Positions 56,066-62,993 of a stretch of 64,000 bases of DNA are shown piece by piece; the first letter of the stretch is position 1; each line of letters starts with the position of its first letter. Origin of the DNA: Paracholeplasma brassicae (GTDB lineage Bacteria > Bacillota_I > Bacilli_A > Acholeplasmatales > UBA5453). Under the pieces are notes generated by a model. The model was not told the origin of the DNA. It ran no database searches and saw nothing but the letters and a program-made list of their open reading frames with translations. The stretch is taken from assembly GCF_000967915.1 (NCBI RefSeq), contig NC_022549.1, forward strand, positions 124,001-188,000, given 5' to 3'. The translations under genes were made by a program, and so were the position numbers.

Positions 56066-57178
56066 ATGGCCCATTTGGGGTACGATTTTGATTTGTTGAA
56101 AGAAGTGTTAGGGCTTGAAGAAACAGTTCTAAGCAAATATTTAACAGGAAGAACATATCCTAAAGAACTTTCTTATCAGACTTTTTTGATGTATCTAGAA
56201 CTTGATGTACAGGACTATGGTTTTAGAGTCGCTTCAAGTGAAAAGCGATTTGAGACATCAAAGCTATTTCGTATCAAAAAAGAGCGAATCAAACCGCTTG
56301 TCAAATCAGGCTATCAGTTATTTCTAAGTTTATTTAAGAAATCTGAAATCTCTACAAAAGATGTCTTTTTATCCTATCAAATCGAAAAAGATGTCATCAT
56401 CGAACCCGTTTTGTTTAAACGTGTCCTTTATGGATTATTAACGCTAAGTATATTAAATGTGATTCTTTCTAATTTACTCGTTTTAACACCACTGCTCATC
56501 AGTAGTATTGTGCCATTGGTGTTTTTGGTCTACTTATATGAATTAGAAAAGAAGGACCTAGGGTTGATTCATTTATTATTGATTACGCTCTTAGGTGGGA
56601 TTTTATCGATTGGATTAACGCACTTAATTAGAGAACTGACCGGCTATCCTGCGGGTTTAACTGGTGATGTGGTTACTGGGCTGGTTGAAGAGGGTGCTAA
56701 ACTATTAGTGGTGTTTGGTCTATTGAAGTATTTTAAGATCAAACACGTCTATCAAGCACTTTTGATTGGGTTTGCTGTAGGTGCAGGATTTGATATATTA
56801 GAGACGGCAGAGTATGGACTTAATGCACTATTTAGTGATAATGGATCATATAGACAAATGATAGAGACACTACTCTTAAGAAGTGTCTTTGCCCTAGGCA
56901 TTGGACACCATTTTTGGACCATGACCTTAGCAGTAATCTTACATAACGCAAAAAAATTCGAAGTTATTGAGTTTAAGGCTTTGATCCAACCACCTGTAAT
57001 ATTTGCCTATGTGTTTGTCTCATTATTTCATGCGCTTTGGAATAGTGGCATACTAGGGTTATTCTATTTACTACAACTGGTTGTCGGATTTGTTTTGTTT
57101 GTGCTTGTGGTTGATAACGTAAGGGCACATATAAAACCAAAAGAAATTAAAGAAGAAGTTAGTCATTACGTTTCTTAA
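56066..57178 (+). CDS. PrsW-family intramembrane metalloprotease with cytosolic HTH-like N-terminus
   Basis: 370 residues from the ATG at 56066, but that ATG has no ribosome site. GGAGGT at 56012 points to a TTG at 56026 in another frame; removing one A from the A7 run at 56044-56050 joins the two (KKQIEGQMAHLGYDFDLL). The N-terminal 110 residues are soluble and look like an XRE-type fold. About seven membrane helices follow with the PrsW motifs EEGAKLLVVFG, FDILETAEYG, GIGHHFWT and FHALWNSG, which hold the metal site. PrsW proteases cut membrane-bound anti-sigma factors or regulators, so an intramembrane signalling role is likely (inference). Confidence 0.8.
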   Translation: MAHLGYDFDLLKEVLGLEETVLSKYLTGRTYPKELSYQTFLMYLELDVQDYGFRVASSEKRFETSKLFRIKKERIKPLVKSGYQLFLSLFKKSEISTKDVFLSYQIEKDVIIEPVLFKRVLYGLLTLSILNVILSNLLVLTPLLISSIVPLVFLVYLYELEKKDLGLIHLLLITLLGGILSIGLTHLIRELTGYPAGLTGDVVTGLVEEGAKLLVVFGLLKYFKIKHVYQALLIGFAVGAGFDILETAEYGLNALFSDNGSYRQMIETLLLRSVFALGIGHHFWTMTLAVILHNAKKFEVIEFKALIQPPVIFAYVFVSLFHALWNSGILGLFYLLQLVVGFVLFVLVVDNVRAHIKPKEIKEEVSHYVS

Positions 57179-57193
57179 AAAAAATCAAATAGT

Positions 57194-57235
57194 GACAAAT
57201 ACGCCCTGTTCACTTTCATTTAATGGTGATAGAAT
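57194..57235 (+). promoter_or_regulatory. Promoter with shared box (site E)
   Basis: Box GACAAATACGCCCTG (57194-57208), 21 nt, -10 TAGAAT (57230-57235), 27 nt before the small membrane protein start. Confidence 0.6.
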
Positions 57236-57261
57236 TAGCCCATAGAAAAGTGGTGGGGGCT

Positions 57262-57657
57262 ATGACAAAAGATATTAAATCCAATGTGATCATGTGTTTT
57301 GTGTTTTTGATTGGGTTTTCGTTATTGGTGTTATTTTTAGTCGGTTCTTTACAAAATGAAGACAGGAAAAATAGCTATTTAAATGAACTTCAATTTGTAA
57401 TCGATGAGATCAAGGAGAAACACCCAACGTTGGTTTTATACCGAGTGAGTGTGTTTGAAACCAGTGAGAATACCTATTATTCAATCACATATCTGATGGA
57501 CTCTATTAAAGAAGAAGCCATTTACAATGAGTCATCAAAAACATTACTATATTTATCTCAGTTAAACCATAGTGAAACCATTCTTTATGAAGTGATTGAA
57601 AAAGAAATGAAGGATGCCACACATGTGTATTTGTATGAACTAAATCTTTTTGACTAA
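57262..57657 (+). CDS. Small membrane-anchored hypothetical protein, 131 aa
   Basis: GTGGGGG sets the start at 57262; the in-frame ATG at 57223 lies before the -10 and cannot be used. One membrane helix at about 9-30 (VIMCFVFLIGFSLLVLFLVG) is followed by about 100 external residues of mixed strand and helix. Family unknown. A box-type promoter precedes it and a strong terminator follows, so it is a single-gene transcript in the presumed box regulon. Confidence 0.65.
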   Translation: MTKDIKSNVIMCFVFLIGFSLLVLFLVGSLQNEDRKNSYLNELQFVIDEIKEKHPTLVLYRVSVFETSENTYYSITYLMDSIKEEAIYNESSKTLLYLSQLNHSETILYEVIEKEMKDATHVYLYELNLFD

Positions 57658-57686
57658 GTGAGGCATAATGCCTCACTTTATCTTTT
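57656..57686 (+). terminator. Terminator
   Basis: AAGTGAGGCA, TAA, TGCCTCACTT, then a T-rich tail. Confidence 0.9.
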
Positions 57687-57746
57687 ATTGATACTAAATA
57701 TATGTTAAGATAAAGTATAAATAGACAAATTAGGGAGAAAAAAACA

Positions 57747-58464
57747 ATGGAAATAAGAAAGAAGATAGCATTATTAATTGATTACGATAATTTTAATCAA
57801 GTGAAGTACTTTCCGGTCCTCTTTGAGGAGTTAAATGAACTAGGGGATGTATTGATTAAATATGCCTTTTACTCGAACTTAAATGATTCAACCATTAAAG
57901 ACAAGTTTATTGAATATGGGATTGAGCCAATGGCACAAATCGCTTATTCAAAAGGCAAGAATGCCGTTGATATCAGAATTACAATTGAAGCAATGAGTCT
58001 ATTAAACAAAGACTATATCGATGCGATTTGTTTAGCAACAAACGACAGTGACTTTACACCGCTCGTTTATCACCTTCAAAAAAGCAATAAATACGTCATA
58101 GGCGCAGGAGACAACAAAGCTCAAGACTCCTATAAGAATACATTTAATACATTTATAAGTGTTGAGAAAATCACGATGGAAAGCAAGACGGTTGCTGAAA
58201 AGAAGAGCAACACAAACTCGGTGAATGAATTAATTAAAGTGATCAATAAGATCATCGTATCAAACCACGATAGAAAAAAACTACGCGGATTTTTCTTACG
58301 TCATTCAAACACTTAAAAATCAAATGAAGGACTTTAACCCGAAGAACTATGGCGCAAGCAATAAAAACGCTCTACCATTCTTCAAAGAATTCTTAAAAGA
58401 ACATTATGAACTTAAAAAAGAAGGTACGATGTACTTCATTAAAGAAAAGATGCATACTAAGTGA
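57747..58464 (+). pseudogene. LabA-like NYN-domain RNase, frameshifted
   Basis: GGGAG precedes the ATG. The first 140 residues are an NYN/PIN-like nuclease domain: LLIDYDNF, VDIRITIEAM and ATNDSDFTPLV with the conserved aspartates. After a linker the frame breaks at the A7 run at 58275-58281. Removing one A gives NYADFSYVIQTLKNQ and about 60 more residues to 58464, matching the OST-HTH/LOTUS domain that ends LabA-like proteins. The catalytic domain is unaffected; the RNA-binding tail is lost if the indel is real. Confidence 0.8.
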
Positions 58465-58649
58465 ATAAAGATACAAAGCATCTGTTCATGAACTTTGTCG
58501 ACTAATAATTCGAATGTAGAATAACACACCGTATATTCAATAAGGATTCCTAAAAATCAAATCCCTCAAAATTACATATCAATAATATTATCTCAACATA
58601 AATGTTATAATTGAAGTAATTGAATTTGAGTTGTTGGGGAGGCAAAGTA
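58465..58649. promoter_or_regulatory. Promoter region of the first RRNPP-like regulator
   Basis: TATAAT at 58606-58611 overlaps a palindrome AACAT, AA, ATGTT (58595-58606), a candidate autoregulatory operator. GGGGAGG at 58637-58643 is the ribosome site. Confidence 0.5.
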
Positions 58650-59567
58650 ATGAATTTAATGAATCATTCTAGAGAGTTGGTGCTTTATATTGATAGACTA
58701 AGACTCGATCGTAATATTTCGCAGGATATTTTTCTAGAGAATATTGTGTCTTCGAGACAATATCGGAGATATTTAAGCGGGGATTCAACCTTATCGTATG
58801 TTGTCTTAGATAAGTTATCAAAAAGGTTAGGATACAATGCAGAGTTTGTCATTATGGAAGTGGAAGCGGAGAGAATTAAGCACTCGTTTGAAATTCATAC
58901 ACTTTATAATGCTATTGCTTCTAAGAACAAAGTATCCGCTGATATGATTTTAAATGAGATAAAAAAACACCCAATATATTTGGAAAGTAATGAAATGCTT
59001 TACCACCATTGCTTGAATATGTATGATTATCATTTTTCTAATTCAAGCCAGAAATCATTAATTGATAAAACAAAGAAGCTTGTTGGGTTAGACAAACTAT
59101 TGCTTAAAAAAGTTCTATCTACTACTGAACTTTTAATCATGGTCACTTTCTTTAATTTAGACCAATTCGAACATATTGATTTGATAGCAAATAAACTGGA
59201 ATCATACTTAAAAAATGATTTTATTATTGTTTCAGGTCAAAATGTTAAAGTAATTATACTTGTTTATGAAGAACTAAGTAGATATTACAGTATTAGAGAG
59301 AATTATATCAAAATGTATGAGTATGCGATTATGGGTATTAATTACGCAAATGAAGTGGAGTCAATCTATATGCTAGAAGCATTGTATTTTTTTGCTGGAG
59401 CAGCATCGTTTGAGTTAAATGAGTTGGAGCGGTGCAAGAAATACTTAATACAATGTTATACTGTTTTATTATCTGAAGACAACTTAGTAAAAATGGCATC
59501 TTATAAATCGTTTTTTAAGGATGCGTTTGATATTGATATAGCTGAAGAAATTAGAAATTTAATATAA
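58650..59567 (+). CDS. Rgg/PlcR-like (RRNPP) HTH-TPR regulator, copy 1
   Basis: 305 residues from the ATG at 58650 (GGGGAGG, 7 nt). Residues about 9-68 form a helix-turn-helix (YIDRLRLDRNISQDIFLENI, then SSRQYRRYLSGDSTLSYVVL). The rest is all-helical, with TPR-like repeats (for example YEELSRYYSIRENYIKMYEY) and no other domain, as in Rgg, PlcR and related peptide receptors of about 290-310 residues. It converges on a paralogue of identical length. In such proteins the TPR domain binds a short imported peptide and changes DNA binding; the peptide array 1.2 kb away supplies candidates. Confidence 0.75.
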   Translation: MNLMNHSRELVLYIDRLRLDRNISQDIFLENIVSSRQYRRYLSGDSTLSYVVLDKLSKRLGYNAEFVIMEVEAERIKHSFEIHTLYNAIASKNKVSADMILNEIKKHPIYLESNEMLYHHCLNMYDYHFSNSSQKSLIDKTKKLVGLDKLLLKKVLSTTELLIMVTFFNLDQFEHIDLIANKLESYLKNDFIIVSGQNVKVIILVYEELSRYYSIRENYIKMYEYAIMGINYANEVESIYMLEALYFFAGAASFELNELERCKKYLIQCYTVLLSEDNLVKMASYKSFFKDAFDIDIAEEIRNLI

Positions 59568-59605
59568 AAAAACCGGTTAGTTCAAAATTGAACGTGACCG
59601 GTTTT
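59566..59605. terminator. Bidirectional terminator between twin regulators
   Basis: AAAAAAACCGGT pairs with ACCGGTTTT, with an inner TTC/GAA pairing. Confidence 0.85.
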
Positions 59606-60521
59606 ATTCTTTCTCAATTAATAAATCGTTAATATCTATATTAAATCGATTTTTATAAATTTGCTTAAAACGTTGTTGTTTAGTTTTATTGTTATCAATC
59701 ATGAGTAGAATGTAGCATTTTTTTAAGAAATCATCTCTCTGATCGTATTTTTGTAGTTCATGAGAAGAGGCAGCAGCGAAATAATATAGTGTATCAAGTA
59801 AATAGAACGATCGGACTGAAAGCGAATATTTAATCCCTTCTAGTGAATAATAGAGCATTCGTTCATAATTTTCAGAAATACTGAAGAATCTTGCGAGTTC
59901 TTCAAGGACTAGGGTAACGATTTTAATGTTATGGCCGGTAACGACTGTAATGTTATTTTCGATGAATGATGCTAGTTTTTCTGCAATAACATTAATTTCT
60001 TTGAATGAATCAAAATAAAAGAAGGACACTAGAATTAATAATTCTGAAGAACTAAGTGCTTTTCGTTTTAGTAGTTTGTCGTAATCAACAAGTTCTTTTG
60101 TTCTTTTTATTGTTTCAACCTGTGAAGAACTACCTGTTACATACTGGTACATATTTTTAGAGTGGTTGTATAAAAGGATTTCATTTGTCGAGATTACATG
60201 TGAAACATCGATTGACTTAAATAGTTCAGAGGCTTTGTCATAGTTTCTTCCTACAACTGCATTATAAAGATTATTAATTTCTTGTGCTTGTTTAATTTTT
60301 TCAGCCTCATACTCCATAATAATGAGCTCAGCGTCAAAATCCAATCTTCTCGCCAATTTATCTAGGATCATATAGGACATCGTTGAATCGCCATTCATAT
60401 AACGTCTATATTGACGCATTGACACAATGTTATGAAGAAAATTTTCTTGTGTCATGTTTCGATAAGCTCTTAACTTGTCGATGAATGTAATTATTTCTCT
60501 TGTTTGATCAATTTCGTTCAT
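59604..60521 (-). CDS. Rgg/PlcR-like (RRNPP) HTH-TPR regulator, copy 2
   Basis: AGGGAG fixes the start at the ATG at 60521, giving 305 residues; upstream in-frame codons would run through the promoter. It is a close paralogue of copy 1: FIDKLRAYRNMTQENFLHNI and SMRQYRRYMNGDSTMSY align without gaps to its HTH, and the TPR part shares RYY/RFFSI-EN-Y motifs. It is divergent from the peptide array, the classic arrangement of Rgg-shp and similar pairs. Promoter on the minus strand: TTTATT, 17 nt, TATAAT (60587-60559). Confidence 0.78.
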   Translation of the reverse strand: MNEIDQTREIITFIDKLRAYRNMTQENFLHNIVSMRQYRRYMNGDSTMSYMILDKLARRLDFDAELIIMEYEAEKIKQAQEINNLYNAVVGRNYDKASELFKSIDVSHVISTNEILLYNHSKNMYQYVTGSSSQVETIKRTKELVDYDKLLKRKALSSSELLILVSFFYFDSFKEINVIAEKLASFIENNITVVTGHNIKIVTLVLEELARFFSISENYERMLYYSLEGIKYSLSVRSFYLLDTLYYFAAASSHELQKYDQRDDFLKKCYILLMIDNNKTKQQRFKQIYKNRFNIDINDLLIEKE

Positions 60522-60813
60522 TAGATACTCCCTTATAATGGCGGTTTTCGGTTTAATAATTATAATGTAGCACTTTCTGGGAATAAAAACAATGGAAAGT
60601 AGAACCATTTGTTGAATTAATAGTGAAGCTAGTACTCATTATCTTAACATGAATTATCAAGAATTATGAATAGATTATATCAAAAATAGGAGAAAAATGA
60701 TGCAAATAGTGACATATGTGCTCTACTCAAAGCTTAAATAATAGCACATAATAGAGTTAGAAAAGATTATCTAAGACAGTAATCGGGACTGTAGACAAGT
60801 GGAGGAATATAAA
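60522..60813. promoter_or_regulatory. Divergent control region between regulator 2 and the peptide array
   Basis: Contains the leftward regulator promoter, two direct GAATTAT repeats 10 bp apart (60651-60657, 60661-60667) and the rightward box promoter at 60711-60752. GGAGGA at 60801-60806 is the ribosome site of the first array gene. Confidence 0.55.
60711..60752 (+). promoter_or_regulatory. Promoter with shared box (site F) of the peptide array
   Basis: Box GACATATGTGCTCTA (60711-60725), 21 nt, -10 CATAAT (60747-60752), 61 nt before the first peptide gene. AATAGTG directly precedes it, as at site E. Confidence 0.6.
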
Positions 60814-60972
60814 TTGGGACAAAATGAAAAACAATTCATCATCAATCAATCAGAGTTATTAGAAGGGATCGCTTTTGATTCAAAATTCTATTATGAGGAT
60901 TTCACAGAGAGTGAAACAAACAATCGTGGTTATTTAAACGATGTAGGATTACCAGAAGGATTTAGTATTTAA
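60814..60972 (+). CDS. Array peptide A1, 52 aa
   Basis: Starts with TTG, unlike the ATG of the other A copies. No signal peptide. The N-terminal 35 residues are polar and acidic (MGQNEKQFII, then EDFTESE), and the C-terminus is RGYLNDVGLPEGFSI. It shares this core with peptide B. It is the first gene of the array operon and presumably stays in the cytosol unless exported by an ABC system. Possible roles are a non-secreted decoy or ligand of the HTH-TPR regulators, or a propeptide. Confidence 0.7.
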   Translation: MGQNEKQFIINQSELLEGIAFDSKFYYEDFTESETNNRGYLNDVGLPEGFSI

Positions 60973-60995
60973 GGAAACCAAGGAGAAAAGAAAAC

Positions 60996-61154
60996 ATGAA
61001 AAAGATAATTATTAGTTTATTCGTAATCGTAGCAAGTTTGGGTGCTATCGTAGGGCATTTAAGTCAAAAAGAAGCAAAAGTTTATGAAGCAGAAGTAACG
61101 ATGCACCGTGGGTACATTGAAGACGTAGGACTACCTGATGGACCAGGACGATAG
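60996..61154 (+). CDS. Array peptide B1, 52 aa, secreted pre-pheromone candidate
   Basis: MKK followed by a hydrophobic stretch (IIISLFVIVASLGAIVG) is a Sec signal peptide or membrane anchor; the tail ends RGYIEDVGLPDGPGR. Size and layout match Phr, PapR and NprX-type pre-pheromones, whose C-terminal 5-10 residues become the signal. The start lies 23 nt after the A1 stop with its own AAGGAG site. Confidence 0.75.
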   Translation: MKKIIISLFVIVASLGAIVGHLSQKEAKVYEAEVTMHRGYIEDVGLPDGPGR

Positions 61155-61179
61155 AAAACAATAATAGGAGGAATAGAAA

Positions 61180-61338
61180 ATGGGACAAAATGAAAAACAA
61201 TTCATCATCAATCAATCAGAGTTATTAGAAGGGATCGCTTTTGATTCAAAATTCTATTATGAGGATTTCACAGAGAGTGAAACAAACAATCGTGGTTATT
61301 TAAACGATGTAGGATTACCAGAAGGATTTAGTATTTAA
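61180..61338 (+). CDS. Array peptide A2, 52 aa
   Basis: Identical to A1 in protein sequence but with an ATG start, after AGGAGGAAT. Confidence 0.75.
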   Translation: MGQNEKQFIINQSELLEGIAFDSKFYYEDFTESETNNRGYLNDVGLPEGFSI

Positions 61339-61361
61339 GGAAACCAAGGAGAAAAGAAAAC

Positions 61362-61520
61362 ATGAAAAAGATAATTATTAGTTTATTCGTAATCGTAGCA
61401 AGTTTGGGTGCTATCGTAGGGCATTTAAGTCAAAAAGAAGCAAAAGTTTATGAAGCAGAAGTAACGATGCACCGTGGGTACATTGAAGACGTAGGACTAC
61501 CTGATGGACCAGGACGATAG
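61362..61520 (+). CDS. Array peptide B2, 52 aa
   Basis: Identical to B1 at the nucleotide level as far as read by eye. Confidence 0.75.
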   Translation: MKKIIISLFVIVASLGAIVGHLSQKEAKVYEAEVTMHRGYIEDVGLPDGPGR

Positions 61521-61545
61521 AAAACAACAATAGGAGGAATAGAAA

Positions 61546-61704
61546 ATGGGACAAAATGAAAAACAATTCATCATTAATCAATCGGAGTTATTAGAAGGGA
61601 TCGCTTTTGATTCAAAATTCTATTATGAGGATTTCACAGAGAGTGAAACAAACAATCGTGGTTATTTAAACGATGTAGGATTACCAGAAGGATTTAGTAT
61701 TTAA
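61546..61704 (+). CDS. Array peptide A3, 52 aa
   Basis: Same protein as A2; two silent differences (an Ile and a Ser codon near residues 10-13). Confidence 0.75.
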   Translation: MGQNEKQFIINQSELLEGIAFDSKFYYEDFTESETNNRGYLNDVGLPEGFSI

Positions 61705-61727
61705 GGAAACCAAGGAGAAAAGAAAAC

Positions 61728-61886
61728 ATGAAAAAGATAATTATTAGTTTATTCGTAATCGTAGCAAGTTTGGGTGCTATCGTAGGGCATTTAAGTCAAA
61801 AAGAAGCAAAAGTTTATGAAGCAGAAGTAACGATGCACCGTGGGTACATTGAAGACGTAGGACTACCTGATGGACCAGGACGATAG
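61728..61886 (+). CDS. Array peptide B3, 52 aa
   Basis: Identical to B1 and B2 at the nucleotide level as far as read by eye. Confidence 0.75.
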   Translation: MKKIIISLFVIVASLGAIVGHLSQKEAKVYEAEVTMHRGYIEDVGLPDGPGR

Positions 61887-61911
61887 AAAACAATAATAGG
61901 AGGAATAGAAA

Positions 61912-62064
61912 ATGGGACAAAATGAAAAACAATTCATCATCAATCAATCAGAGTTATTAGAAGGGATCGCTTTTGATTCAAAATTCTATTATGAGGATTT
62001 TACTGAAAGCGAAACAAACAATCGTGGTTATTTAAACGATGTAGGATTACCAGAAGGATTTTAA
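61912..62064 (+). CDS. Array peptide A4, 50 aa, shortened end
   Basis: Four silent changes in the DFTESE codons relative to A1. It ends GLPEGF, lacking the final Ser-Ile. No B gene follows; a membrane protein gene begins 54 nt later. Confidence 0.72.
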   Translation: MGQNEKQFIINQSELLEGIAFDSKFYYEDFTESETNNRGYLNDVGLPEGF

Positions 62065-62118
62065 GCAACATAGGATTATTGAAGGTTTGATTAAACCTTA
62101 TAGAAGTGGGGAAATTAT

Positions 62119-62925
62119 ATGATTAACTATAAAACAAATAAAATTGGGATCACAATCACATTAACCGCCGTCTTTCTTACGCTTATGGGGTTTCTTCTTC
62201 ACGCAAGAAGCGGATACTTAGAAGAAGGTGTCTATTTTAGACAAACCTATGGCTATATCGGCGTTAATGAATCAGAAGACATTGTCTTAGATTTCACCCT
62301 ATATAGTTTAGGGACTGAAAATTTGACCTACTTTGATGAACCGACCTTCTTCGATGTTGATAACGACCTTGTGTTTCTTAAAGACATCGAGGTAAGAAGT
62401 ATTCAAAGAGCAAAAGACATTGATGTGATCGAACTAAGGGTAACTCTTTACATGAGTGATTATGGCGTGACAACGATTGAACGCCTTAGACAAAAAAATA
62501 TAAACAATAAACCAATCAAGAGTTATGAGATTGGCAGTATTGTGATTGAAAACATTCAAGCAAAACCACTAATGGTTTCGCACCAAGTCAATCAACAGTT
62601 CTTTGATCAAGCCGAATACAACATGAACTTAGATAGTCATCTAAGTGAAAGCTATTTGATTAAAGACGTCATCATCAACCATGAAAAGATTCTTTTTAAC
62701 AAAGAATTTTTACCCCTTTTGGTCGTTCCTGGACAAAAAACAGAACTCTCTTTCGAACTGGATTTTAAAGACATTAATTACGATGTGATCGTTGTAAAGC
62801 CGCTCATTTTTCTTTCAAAAGAAGGGGATGAAACAAGTTATTTATTAAAGATATATACCCAAACAAGGTATGATATGCCGCTCAGTTACCAAGAAATCAT
62901 TTCCTACATCGAATACAGTATCTAA
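62119..62925 (+). CDS. Membrane-anchored hypothetical protein ending the peptide operon
   Basis: 268 residues after GTGGGGA. One N-terminal helix (about 9-27, ITITLTAVFLTLMGFLLHA) is followed by an external domain rich in beta strands. No enzyme motif or known family. No terminator lies between the array and this gene, and one follows it, so it is probably cotranscribed with the peptides. It could process, bind or sense the peptides outside the cell, but that is inference from position. Confidence 0.6.
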   Translation: MINYKTNKIGITITLTAVFLTLMGFLLHARSGYLEEGVYFRQTYGYIGVNESEDIVLDFTLYSLGTENLTYFDEPTFFDVDNDLVFLKDIEVRSIQRAKDIDVIELRVTLYMSDYGVTTIERLRQKNINNKPIKSYEIGSIVIENIQAKPLMVSHQVNQQFFDQAEYNMNLDSHLSESYLIKDVIINHEKILFNKEFLPLLVVPGQKTELSFELDFKDINYDVIVVKPLIFLSKEGDETSYLLKIYTQTRYDMPLSYQEIISYIEYSI

Positions 62926-62927
62926 TC

Positions 62928-62955
62928 AAATGGCCTATATATTTTGGCCATTTTA
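62928..62955 (+). terminator. Terminator of the peptide operon
   Basis: AAATGGCC pairs with GGCCATTT, followed by TTATG. Confidence 0.75.
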
Positions 62956-62993
62956 TGTTATCTTTATTATAGAAGACAAAGTGGGGTAGAACT

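Larger units (their letters stand above)
60814..62064 (+). repeat. 366-bp coding tandem repeat, three full units plus a partial fourth
   Basis: Starts at 60814, 61180, 61546 and 61912, exactly 366 bp apart. Each full unit holds peptide genes A and B with their own ribosome sites (AGGAGGAAT before A, AAGGAGAAA before B). Units differ at only a few positions: the start codon of the first A, a few silent changes, and single changes in the spacer. The last unit has only A, with a shortened end. Confidence 0.95.

Noticed and set aside
58575-58611. Box-like AAATCCCTC before the first HTH-TPR regulator
   Set aside because: Fewer than half the positions match and a better -10 with a palindrome lies further downstream.
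60522-60608. Longer N-terminus of HTH-TPR regulator 2
   Set aside because: It would run through the TATAAT promoter, and the paralogue has the same 305-residue length without it.
60814-62064. Repeats as a CRISPR array
   Set aside because: The period is 366 bp, the units are contiguous and coding, there are no variable spacers, and no cas genes are seen.
62928-62955. GGCCTATATA as a seventh copy of the promoter box
   Set aside because: It is one arm of a clear terminator hairpin and lacks the upstream GACAAATAT part; the sequence 21 nt later is a poor -10.
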